From the NCBI GenBank assembly GCA_021654635.1, contig AP025179.1, positions 992,001-1,056,000 of the forward strand: a DNA stretch of 64,000 bases. The letters are read 5' to 3'. Shown here in pieces: positions 57,624-64,000 of this stretch. Within the stretch, counting starts at the first letter, position 1. Each line of letters opens with the position of its first letter. This stretch comes from Mycobacterium kiyosense. GTDB lineage: Bacteria > Actinomycetota > Actinomycetes > Mycobacteriales > Mycobacteriaceae. The notes beneath the pieces were generated by a model. That model ran no database searches and was not told where the DNA came from. It worked only from the letters and a program-made list of their open reading frames with translations. The position numbers and the translations under genes are program-made.

Positions 57624-58797
57624 GTGACCAACGGAATCGTGATCGTCGGCGGCGGCCTGGCAGCCGCCCGGACCGCCGAGCAGCTGCGCCGCGCCGAATA
57701 CGACGGCCCCATCACCATCGTCAGCGACGAGGTACACCTGCCGTACGACCGGCCTCCACTGTCCAAGAGGAGGTGCTGCGCAGCGAGGTCGAGGACACGG
57801 CTCTCAAGCCGCGCGAATGGTACGACGAGAAGAACATCACCCTGCGGCTGGGATCGGCGGCCACCGGGTTGGACACTGCGGCAAAGACTTTGACGCTGGC
57901 TGACGGATCCACCGTCGGCTACGACGAACTCGTCATCGCGACGGGCCTGGTGCCGCGGCGCATCCCGAGCTTCCCCGCGATCTGGAGGGCGTCCGGGTGC
58001 TGCGATCGTTGGACGAGTGCCTGGCGCTGCGCAACCACGCCACCTCGGCGAAGAAGGCGGTGGTGATCGGGGCCGGCTTCATCGGCTGCGAGGTGGCGGC
58101 CAGCCTGCGCGGCCTCGGTGTGGACGTGGTGCTGGTCGAGCCGCAGCCGACCCCGCTGGCCTCGGTGCTGGGCGAACAGATCGGCGCGTTGGTGACACGC
58201 CTGCACCGGGACGAGGGCGTCGATGTTCGCACCGGCGTGGGGGTGGCCGAGGTACGCGGCGATGGGCACGTCGACGCCGTGGTGCTCAGCGACGGCACCG
58301 AACTGCCGGCCGACCTGGTGGTCGTCGGCATCGGGTCGCACCCGGCGACCGACTGGCTCGACGGCAGCGGCGTCGAAGTCGACAACGGCGTCGTCTGTGA
58401 CGAGGCGGGCCGTACCAGCGTGCCCAACGTGTGGGCGCTCGGCGACGTCGCTTCCTGGCGTGATGCGACGGGACATCAAGCGCGCGTGGAGCATTGGAGC
58501 AATGTCGCCGATCAGGCCAGGGTCGTGGTGCCGGCGCTGCTGGGCCGCGAAGTGCCGTCGGTGGTGGTCGTCCCGTATTTCTGGAGCGACCAGTATGACG
58601 TGAAGATTCAGTGTCTCGGTGAGCCGGAAGCCACCGACATCGTGCATATCGTCGAGGACGACGGGCGCAAGTTCCTGGCCTACTACGAGCGCGACGGCGT
58701 GCTGGTCGGCGTGGTCGGCGGCGGGCTGCCGGGCAAGGTGATGAAGACGCGCGCCAAGATCGCCGCCGCGACACCCATTTCCGAGATGCTGAGCTAG
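57624..58797 (+). CDS. NAD(P)/FAD-dependent ferredoxin reductase (Rv0688-like), two frameshifts
   Basis: About 391 aa after correction. The N-terminal FAD motif IVIVGGGLAAARTAEQLR is in one frame, the middle (SEVEDTALKPREWYDEKNITLRLG to YDELVIATGLVPRRIPSFP) in a second, and the rest, with the NAD motif AVVIGAGFIGCEVAASLRGLG and the second FAD motif VPNVWALGDVASW, in a third. The joins are near 57766 (PLSKE/EVLRSEV) and 57976 (SFP/DLEGVRVLRSLDE), each a net loss of one base. It probably transfers electrons to a ferredoxin for a cytochrome P450. The start is GTG at 57624. Confidence 0.88.
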
Positions 58798-58813
58798 CCC
58801 CGCTCGCGCCCCT

Positions 58814-60052
58814 TCAGGACTGTCCCAGATAGAACCGCGAGCCCTGGTCGTCGGTGCATTCGGCGGACAGTCCGTACGGTTGCCGGGACGGTTCGGCCAG
58901 CACGGTGCCGCCGGCTTCGCGGACCTTGGCGACCGCGGCGTCGATGTCGGCCACCGTCCACATCGGCACCACAGCCGGACGCCGGCTGCCGCCCGCGGCG
59001 CCCGACATCGGGTGGGCATCGCGCACCGCCCAGCCGTCGTCGATGCGACCCGGTTCGAACGTCCACCCCAGCACCCGGCCGTAGAAGTCGCGGAACGCCG
59101 CGGAGTCGGCCACCTCGTAGGTGACGTAGGAGACTTCACCGGGCCCGGATCCGTTGAGCTCCGGGCGTTTGACGCCCGGGGTCGCTGCGAAGACGGCGAA
59201 CGCCATGCCCTGGGAATCCGTCGCGTCCAGGACGGCGCCGTGCTCGGTTTGCCGGACCTCGCCGGTGCTGCCGCCGGCCTCTGCGATGGCGGCGCGGGCA
59301 GCGGCGAGGTCGGCGACCGCGTAGCAGCAGAACAGGGTCGGCGTGCCGGGACCGGCGAAGATCCCGGTGGGCAGGTCGGTGTTGGTCACCTGCTGCGACG
59401 CCGGGTCGTAGCTCCAACCCAGCACCTTGCGGTAGAAGGTGGCCGCGCGGTCGGCGTCGGGAACGCGCACCGAGATGTACCCGATGTCGCCGGGACGGAT
59501 CGGTGTGGCCAACGGTCCGCTGAGCATCCAGCGGTGACCGAACGGGTCGATGATCGTCGCGTTGCGCGATCCGTGGTTTTCATAGATTTCGCGCACCACC
59601 TCGGCGCCGTGGGCGCGGGCCTGTCGCAGCGTCGCGTCGGTGCTCGCGACGTGCAGCATCAGGCTCACCGAAACAGCTTCCGGGGCAGGTGCTTTCAGTC
59701 CCATCTCGGGAAACTCGTCGGCCAGGTACAGCACACCGCGGCCGATTTCGAGCTCGGCGTGGCCGATTCGGCCGTCCGGCATCACGATCGGTTCACCGAT
59801 CACCGCCGCACCGAAAGCTTCGGTGTACCAGGCGATTGCGGCGCGGGCATCGGCGACGCTGAGGTAGGGCAGCGCGGCCGGTCGTGGTTCGGTCAGTTCG
59901 GCGACGGCCGCGGCGGATCCGCTCATGGTGATTCCTTCCGGTAGTGCCAATGCGGTTTGCAGGCGCCGGCGCAATTGCGCCGCGAACGCCGGATCGGGTT
60001 GTACCGGAAGGTCATCGGTGCGCAGCACGTGCAGCGGGTCTTGTCGACTCAT
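58814..60052 (-). CDS. Three-domain glyoxalase/bleomycin-resistance (VOC) fold protein paired with an ECF sigma factor
   Basis: 412 aa. Residues 1-40 (VLRTDDLPVQPDPAFAAQLRRRLQTALALP) form a short helical segment of a kind seen at the start of sigma-associated proteins. Three VOC domains follow: ~62-185 (LPYLSVADARAAIAWYTEAFGA), ~190-295 (GYISVRVPDADRAATFYRKVLGW) and ~308-412 (VTYEVADSAAFRDFYGRVLGW), each with the FYxxVLGW-type pattern. The ATG at 60052 overlaps the sigma stop by four bases, so it is coupled. Its ligand and reaction are unknown; an antibiotic- or metabolite-binding sensor is one possibility. Confidence 0.83.
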   Translation of the reverse strand: MSRQDPLHVLRTDDLPVQPDPAFAAQLRRRLQTALALPEGITMSGSAAAVAELTEPRPAALPYLSVADARAAIAWYTEAFGAAVIGEPIVMPDGRIGHAELEIGRGVLYLADEFPEMGLKAPAPEAVSVSLMLHVASTDATLRQARAHGAEVVREIYENHGSRNATIIDPFGHRWMLSGPLATPIRPGDIGYISVRVPDADRAATFYRKVLGWSYDPASQQVTNTDLPTGIFAGPGTPTLFCCYAVADLAAARAAIAEAGGSTGEVRQTEHGAVLDATDSQGMAFAVFAATPGVKRPELNGSGPGEVSYVTYEVADSAAFRDFYGRVLGWTFEPGRIDDGWAVRDAHPMSGAAGGSRRPAVVPMWTVADIDAAVAKVREAGGTVLAEPSRQPYGLSAECTDDQGSRFYLGQS

Positions 60053-60558
60053 GACGTGCCTCCTTCCGGATACTCTTTCCTGAACGCTCGTTTGGCGCGG
60101 ATCAACAGCGCCTCGGTGGCAGGCACGGTGCGGCCGAGCAGTTGGGCGCATTCCCCGACGGTGCAATCGTCGAGATAGCGCAGCACCAACACCGCGCGGT
60201 GTGGGTCGCCGAGACGGTTCAGCACGTTCTCGGCGACCAGCCGGTCCAGTTCGGCGTCCCAGTCGTCGAACGCGTCGGTCGGCGGCTCGGCGATCGGCTC
60301 GGGATCCTGCCGGCGCCGGTAGTGGTCGGCGAGCTTGTGCCGCGCGACGCCGAGCAACCACGGGACCGAGATCGGCGGCGGGTCGCCGCGGCGCGCCACG
60401 TCCATCGCGGCCAGGAACGTCTCGGAGGTAAGGTCCTCGGCCGTTCCCCGGTCCCGGCAGCGCCGCACGAAGTAGCCGTACACCACCGGTAGCGCCTCGT
60501 CGTACAGCGCCAACAGCGCGCCTGCGGCGTCGCCACGGTGATCCGATTGGGCGCTCAC
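60049..60558 (-). CDS. ECF-family RNA polymerase sigma factor
   Basis: 169 aa. Region 2 is at ~20-85 (YFVRRCRDRGTAEDLTSETFLAAMDVA ... PWLLGVARHKLADHYRRR) and region 4 at ~115-160 (LNRLGDPHRAVLVLRYLDDCTVGECAQLLGRTVPATEALLIRAKRAF). A GTG start at 60558. It is coupled to the three-domain VOC gene, and no recognisable anti-sigma gene is adjacent. The pair separates the Rv0688-like gene from the DUF2332 and mycofactocin genes. Confidence 0.88.
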   Translation of the reverse strand: MSAQSDHRGDAAGALLALYDEALPVVYGYFVRRCRDRGTAEDLTSETFLAAMDVARRGDPPPISVPWLLGVARHKLADHYRRRQDPEPIAEPPTDAFDDWDAELDRLVAENVLNRLGDPHRAVLVLRYLDDCTVGECAQLLGRTVPATEALLIRAKRAFRKEYPEGGTS

Positions 60559-60612
60559 ACTCTTATCGTCGCGTCAACGGCCCGAAATCCGACGCCCTGC
60601 ATCCAAAAATTT

Positions 60613-61671
60613 TCATTGCCAGTGCACCGGCGGTCCGTGCGCGTGGCATTCGGCCAGCACCCGGTTACCGCCGCGCGGCCAACTGGCCAGCCGCACCAGG
60701 AACTTCAGCGGTGCACCGGGGCCGTCGCGGGCGGGCTCCATGGTCAGATGTGCCAACGGGGCGCGGCTGGTGGCCGCGGCGGCCAGCGCGCCGACCGCCT
60801 CTCGGATCGTTGTCTGTTCCTCGGCGGGCAGATACTGCCAGGTGACCGAATGCCACAGCACGGTCAGCGCCCCGTCGGCCAGGGTCAGCCCGGTGACGGC
60901 GGCACCGGCCGTTCGGCGTTCCAGCTGTGCGGGCACCTCGCGCGCGACCGCGATCGCGCCGCGCAACCTGCGCAGCCGCGCGTCCTGGTCGGGCCAGACA
61001 TAGCTCAACACGGTCAGTTCCCCGTCGGTGCCGGTGACGTCCAGCGGGGCGATGTCGAAGCCGCGTCGTTCGACGATGCGCACCTCGCCGGCCGGGGGCA
61101 GTTCGCCGCGCCAGGCGTCTTCGAGCAGCACCGGGGAGTCCTGCGGTCCCCAGCGGCCACCGGTGAATCGGTAGTGGTAATGGTCTGCGCGCAAATTCAG
61201 GCCCGCGCTGCACCCGATCTCGAAAAGCCTTACCGGTAGCCCGAATTCGTTGGTCAGGCGGCGCAGGCCGCCGATCAGCGCGGCCGAGCGGCCCACCTCG
61301 TTGGTCTGCGGTGGCGCCGTTAGAGCCGCGCGCAGCACGCCGGCATGTTCGGCCGCCACTCGCACGATCTCGGGCCAGGCGCGCTGCGCGTCCCAGCGGC
61401 CCCCGGCACTGGGGTACCAGCGGCGCAGGTCCGCGGCCCGGCCTTCGAGCACCATCCGGTGCAGGCCGCCGAGTAACCGCAACGGCACCGCGTGGCGCGA
61501 GGGTGCGTCCTCGTAGCCGGCCAGGATGCCGGCGAACTCGCCGCCGGCCGCCACGTCGGCGGCGACCCGCTCGAACAGTTCGCCGTACATCGGCGAGCCG
61601 GAACCGGCGCAGAAGCGCCCCTGCGAGCGCAAGGTGTGCAGCAGGTGCTCGGTGCCGTGTCTGTCGCTCAC
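60613..61671 (-). CDS. DUF2332-family protein (Rv0690c-like)
   Basis: 352 aa from a GTG start at 61671, which overlaps the mftR stop by four bases. An upstream in-frame extension is a shadow of mftR. The segment [22 protein letters not shown] near residue 133 resembles a Rossmann methyltransferase-type glycine loop, so a SAM-dependent or related fold is possible. No experimental function is known to me. Co-transcription with mftR links it loosely to the mycofactocin locus. Confidence 0.82.
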   Translation of the reverse strand: MSDRHGTEHLLHTLRSQGRFCAGSGSPMYGELFERVAADVAAGGEFAGILAGYEDAPSRHAVPLRLLGGLHRMVLEGRAADLRRWYPSAGGRWDAQRAWPEIVRVAAEHAGVLRAALTAPPQTNEVGRSAALIGGLRRLTNEFGLPVRLFEIGCSAGLNLRADHYHYRFTGGRWGPQDSPVLLEDAWRGELPPAGEVRIVERRGFDIAPLDVTGTDGELTVLSYVWPDQDARLRRLRGAIAVAREVPAQLERRTAGAAVTGLTLADGALTVLWHSVTWQYLPAEEQTTIREAVGALAAAATSRAPLAHLTMEPARDGPGAPLKFLVRLASWPRGGNRVLAECHAHGPPVHWQ

Positions 61672-62261
61672 CCGATCCCGTCCAGGCTGGCGCCGACGAC
61701 GTCGTAGGCGGTGCCGAGTGCGGCGGGCAACGGGACCGATTCGTCGCCCAGCCAGAATTCGTATGCGCTCAGTGCCACGCCGAGCATCGTCCAGGCAACG
61801 GTCTGCGGCAGCAGGTCGGTGGCTTTGCAGTTCGTCCGGTGCGCGACGAACCCGGCGATCACCTCCCGCCACCCGGCGTACATGGTCATCGAATACGCTT
61901 GCAGCTCAGCGGTTTCCAGTATCACGCGCATCCGCTGGCGATGCCTTGCCGCTTCGCATTCGTCGAAGGTGTTGAACTCCAGCAGCGCCGTCCGCAGTGC
62001 CTCACGCAACGGAACACCAGGGTCGACGCCGTCGAGCAACTCGCGCAGCTGAGCGAGATAACTGTCGAATTCGCCCCAGGGGATCGCGTTCTTCGACGCG
62101 TAGTAGCGGAACAGCGTGCGGCGGGAGATACCGGCGGCCTGGGCGACGTCGTCGACGCTCACCTCGGCGAAGCCGCGGGCGGCGAACAGGTCGATGGCGA
62201 CGTCGGCGATGTGCAACGGCGTCGTCGAGCGGCGCCGGCCGACCCGCGATTCGGGCAACAT
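61668..62261 (-). CDS. mftR: Mycofactocin system TetR-family repressor MftR
   Basis: 197 aa from the start at 62261 ([15 protein letters not shown]), close to the 198 aa of M. tuberculosis MftR; GGAAGGG lies 9 bases upstream. In-frame ATGs at 62279 and 62297 are alternatives. The helix-turn-helix is in [44 protein letters not shown] (residues ~17-60, quoted in part). The C-terminal domain ([26 protein letters not shown]) binds long-chain acyl-CoA in characterised homologues, which releases repression of mft genes. It is divergent from mftA. Confidence 0.92.
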   Translation of the reverse strand: MLPESRVGRRRSTTPLHIADVAIDLFAARGFAEVSVDDVAQAAGISRRTLFRYYASKNAIPWGEFDSYLAQLRELLDGVDPGVPLREALRTALLEFNTFDECEAARHRQRMRVILETAELQAYSMTMYAGWREVIAGFVAHRTNCKATDLLPQTVAWTMLGVALSAYEFWLGDESVPLPAALGTAYDVVGASLDGIG

Positions 62262-62310
62262 CAGCACCCGCCCTTCCATTACGGCACTCGATGCCATATT
62301 CTTGTCGACG

Positions 62311-62334
62311 ATTGTGACCCCAACCACTCACAAT
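62311..62334. promoter_or_regulatory. Inverted repeat between mftR and mftA, candidate MftR operator
   Basis: ATTGTGA (62311-62317) and its exact complement TCACAAT (62328-62334) are separated by 10 bases. The centre lies about 58 bases upstream of the mftA ATG and about 61 bases from the chosen mftR start, in the only intergenic interval of the locus. That is where an autoregulated divergent operator is expected. Confidence 0.65.
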
Positions 62335-62379
62335 GTCTATCCCCGGCTATCCCCGAGTTCAGCGAGAAAGGCAAGCGAT

Positions 62380-62469
62380 ATGGACAACGAGAACCAGACC
62401 GAGACCGAACTGGTCACCGAGATCCTCGTCGAAGAGGTTTCCATCGACGGCATGTGCGGGGTCTACTGA
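62380..62469 (+). CDS. mftA: Mycofactocin precursor peptide MftA
   Basis: 29 aa. The acidic leader ([17 protein letters not shown]) carries the MftB-recognition region. The core ends IDGMCGVY, with the terminal Val-Tyr that MftC and MftE convert, through decarboxylation, cyclisation and proteolysis, to the pyrrolinone that becomes the redox cofactor. The final two residues and the preceding GMCG are intact. The start is ATG at 62380 with AGAAAGG about 9 bases upstream. Confidence 0.97.
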   Translation: MDNENQTETELVTEILVEEVSIDGMCGVY

Positions 62470-62471
62470 CC

Positions 62472-62783
62472 GTGCCTGCGCCCGCGCGGACGGGGCGGCT
62501 CGACGTGACCGAGTTCGACCCCGACCGCGGCTGGCGCCTGCACCCGCAGGTGGCCGTTCGACCGGAACCATTCGGCGCGCTGTTGTACCACTTCGGTACC
62601 CGCAAGCTGTCGTTCCTGAAGAACCGCACCATCCTGGCGGTGGTGGAGTCGCTGGCCGACCATCTCGACGTCCGGTCCGCCTGCCGCGCCGCCGGAATAG
62701 ACGATCACGAGCAGGCGCCCTATCTGCACGCCCTGGGCGTGCTGGCCCGCTCCGACATGCTGGTACCCAGGGAGACTCCATGA
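62472..62783 (+). CDS. mftB: Mycofactocin chaperone MftB (RRE domain)
   Basis: 103 aa. A small peptide-binding chaperone that presents MftA to MftC. The conserved stretch RGWRLHPQVAVRPEPFGALLYHFGTRKLSFLKNRTI (residues ~17-52, quoted in part) is the family signature. The GTG start lies 2 bases after the mftA stop, and the gene ends overlapping mftC by four bases, so mftA-B-C are translated together. Confidence 0.95.
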   Translation: MPAPARTGRLDVTEFDPDRGWRLHPQVAVRPEPFGALLYHFGTRKLSFLKNRTILAVVESLADHLDVRSACRAAGIDDHEQAPYLHALGVLARSDMLVPRETP

Positions 62784-63982
62784 CAGTGCCCGTCCAAGCC
62801 GCCCCAGTCCCCAGCTTGATCGAGCAGTTCGAGCACGGCCTCGACGCGCCGATCTGCCTGACCTGGGAGCTCACCTACGCCTGCAATCTGGCGTGCGTGC
62901 ACTGCCTGTCGTCGTCGGGCAAGCGCGATCCGCGCGAGCTGTCCACCCGCCAGTGCAAGGACATCATCGACGAGCTGGAACGCATGCAGGTGTTCTACGT
63001 GAACATCGGCGGCGGCGAACCCACTGTGCGCCCAGACTTTTGGGAATTGGTGGACTACGCGACCGAACACCATGTCGGGGTGAAGTTCTCCACCAACGGG
63101 GTGCGCATCACGCCCGAGGTGGCCGCGCGGTTGGCCGCCAGCGACTACGTCGACGTCCAGATCTCGCTGGACGGCGCGACCGCCGAGGTCAACGACGCGG
63201 TGCGGGGCGAGGGATCCTTCGCCATGGCGTGCCGGGCCTTGGAGAACCTCGCCGCGGCCGGCTTCAAAGACGCGAAGATCTCGGTGGTGGTCACCCGGCA
63301 CAACGTCGGCCAGCTCGACGAGTTCGCCGCGCTGGCCAGCCGGTACGGGGCGACGCTGCGGATCACCCGGTTGCGGCCCTCCGGGCGCGGCGCCGACGTC
63401 TGGGAGGATCTGCACCCGACCGCAGAGCAGCAGAAGCAGCTGTACGACTGGCTGGTCGCCAAGGGTGAGCGGGTGCTCACCGGCGACTCGTTCTTCCACC
63501 TGGCGCCGCTGGGTGCTGCCGGCGCGCTGTCGGGTCTGAACATGTGCGGCGCCGGCCGGGTGGTGTGCCTGATCGACCCGGTGGGCGACGTCTACGCCTG
63601 CCCGTTCGCCATCCACGACCGCTTCCTGGCCGGAAACATCCTGTCCGACACAGGTTTCGGTACCGGCTTTGCGAATGTCTGGAAGTACGCCCCGCTGTTC
63701 CGCGAGCTGCGTGAGCCGCAGTCGGCAGGTGCGTGCGGCAGCTGCGGGCACTACGACAGTTGCCGCGGCGGCTGCATGGCGGCGAAGTTCTTCACGGGTC
63801 TGCCGCTGGACGGTCCGGATCCCGAATGCGTCCAGGGCTACGGCGGCCCGGCGCTGGCAGCCGAACGCCAGACACCGCGTCCTCGTGTCGACCACTCGCG
63901 CGGCCGGCGGCTCAGTGCCCCGGTGCCGCTCACCCTCTCCGTGAGACCGCCGACCCGGCTCTGCAACGAAAGCCCCGTGTAG
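62780..63982 (+). CDS. mftC: Mycofactocin radical SAM maturase MftC
   Basis: 400 aa. A radical SAM enzyme that oxidatively decarboxylates the C-terminal Tyr of MftA and then forms the Val-Tyr carbon-carbon link. The cluster motif CNLACVHC is at about residues 35-42, the glycine-rich SAM segment NIGGGEPTVRPDF near residue 75, and the C-terminal SPASM region has the expected cysteines (MCGAGRVVC, ACPF, CGSCGHYDSCRGGC, PDPEC). The ~30-residue tail is variable between species. The start is ATG at 62780. Confidence 0.96.
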   Translation: MTVPVQAAPVPSLIEQFEHGLDAPICLTWELTYACNLACVHCLSSSGKRDPRELSTRQCKDIIDELERMQVFYVNIGGGEPTVRPDFWELVDYATEHHVGVKFSTNGVRITPEVAARLAASDYVDVQISLDGATAEVNDAVRGEGSFAMACRALENLAAAGFKDAKISVVVTRHNVGQLDEFAALASRYGATLRITRLRPSGRGADVWEDLHPTAEQQKQLYDWLVAKGERVLTGDSFFHLAPLGAAGALSGLNMCGAGRVVCLIDPVGDVYACPFAIHDRFLAGNILSDTGFGTGFANVWKYAPLFRELREPQSAGACGSCGHYDSCRGGCMAAKFFTGLPLDGPDPECVQGYGGPALAAERQTPRPRVDHSRGRRLSAPVPLTLSVRPPTRLCNESPV

Positions 63983-63984
63983 TC

Positions 63985-64000
63985 ATGGCAGACCAATGGT
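63985..64000 (+). CDS. mftD: Start of mftD (mycofactocin-associated FMN enzyme), truncated by the window
   Basis: Only five codons (MADQW) are visible after the mftC stop. The assignment rests on position: mftD (LldD1, Rv0694) follows mftC in all mycofactocin loci I know. MftD oxidises the mycofactocin pyrrolinone to its redox-active form. Confidence 0.6.

Noticed and set aside
60053..60361. N-terminal extension of the VOC protein to 60361
   Set aside because: The extension is an out-of-frame shadow of the ECF sigma gene, and the ATG at 60052 shows the usual four-base coupling overlap.
62116..62379. A longer mftA product starting at 62116
   Set aside because: It would run antisense through mftR; the 29-residue peptide has its own ribosome site and matches known MftA length.

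Overview
The window is a high-GC actinobacterial chromosome segment from a Mycobacterium, most likely a slow grower. The evidence is a cluster of four mycolic-acid methyltransferase paralogues in the order mmaA4-mmaA3-mmaA2-mmaA1, the hadABC dehydratases, the mycofactocin genes mftR-A-B-C, a glycine-rich PE_PGRS-type remnant, and gene order that follows the M. tuberculosis Rv0630c-Rv0694 interval almost throughout. Rv names come from memory of that genome and were not searched.

Layout, left to right. (1) 1-4004 (-): recC and the start of recB. (2) 4.1-6.5 kb: an accessory block (cyanase, SDR oxidoreductase, patatin-like phospholipase). (3) 6.5-9.2 kb: echA3, a membrane-anchored unknown protein, a glyoxalase-II-type hydrolase, and a solo antitoxin-like gene. 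(4) 9.3-14.1 kb (+): tRNA-Thr, tRNA-Met, rpmG2, hadA-hadB-hadC, tRNA-Trp, secE, nusG, rplK, rplA. (5) 14.05-14.26 kb: a 55-bp tandem repeat. (6) 14.3-16.2 kb (-): an ECF sigma factor of the ECF42 type with its DGPF/YCII partner. (7) 16.3-23.2 kb (-): mmaA4-3-2-1, lipG, an ABC1-family kinase and a DinB-like gene. (8) 23.2-29.0 kb (+): giant GH38 alpha-mannosidase, an unknown protein and a ROK sugar kinase. (9) 29.0-30.6 kb: PGRS remnant, L10 leader, rplJ, rplL. (10) 30.6-34.0 kb: TetR regulator, carotenoid oxygenase, and mkl, the ATPase of the Mce importers. (11) 34.0-42.1 kb: rpoB and rpoC. (12) 42.3-50.9 kb: neutral ceramidase, endonuclease IV, fadE8-echA4-PaaX-like-echA5, two DUF3060-type exported proteins, TetR. 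(13) 50.9-55.5 kb: rpsL-rpsG-fusA-tuf. (14) 55.5-64 kb: repeat-rich gap, Rv0686-like membrane protein, mycofactocin-type SDR, ferredoxin reductase, a second ECF sigma factor with a glyoxalase-fold partner, a DUF2332 protein, mftR, mftA, mftB, mftC and the first codons of mftD.

The main functional themes are the core transcription and translation machinery (rpoBC, str operon, L11/L1 and L10/L12 genes), mycolic-acid biosynthesis (HadABC in FAS-II, MmaA modification enzymes), lipid and fatty-acid catabolism, and mycofactocin, a ribosomally made peptide redox cofactor with its regulator and dedicated SDR.

A strong caution for any reader: at least nine protein genes (recC, the YCII gene, dinB-like, GH38 mannosidase, rplJ, rpsG, fusA, the SDR and the ferredoxin reductase) and probably tRNA-Thr carry one- or two-site single-base indels, most of them in short homopolymers. 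Several of these genes are essential, so the indels are best read as sequencing or assembly error and not as pseudogenes. Coordinates for these genes span the frameshifts.

Compared with M. tuberculosis as I remember it, the toxin-antitoxin cluster between mkl and rpoB, lpqP next to nfo, and the mmpS5-mmpL5-Rv0678 efflux locus are absent from their usual places. Three accessory blocks have been added: cynS/SDR/patatin, ECF42/YCII and ECF/VOC.
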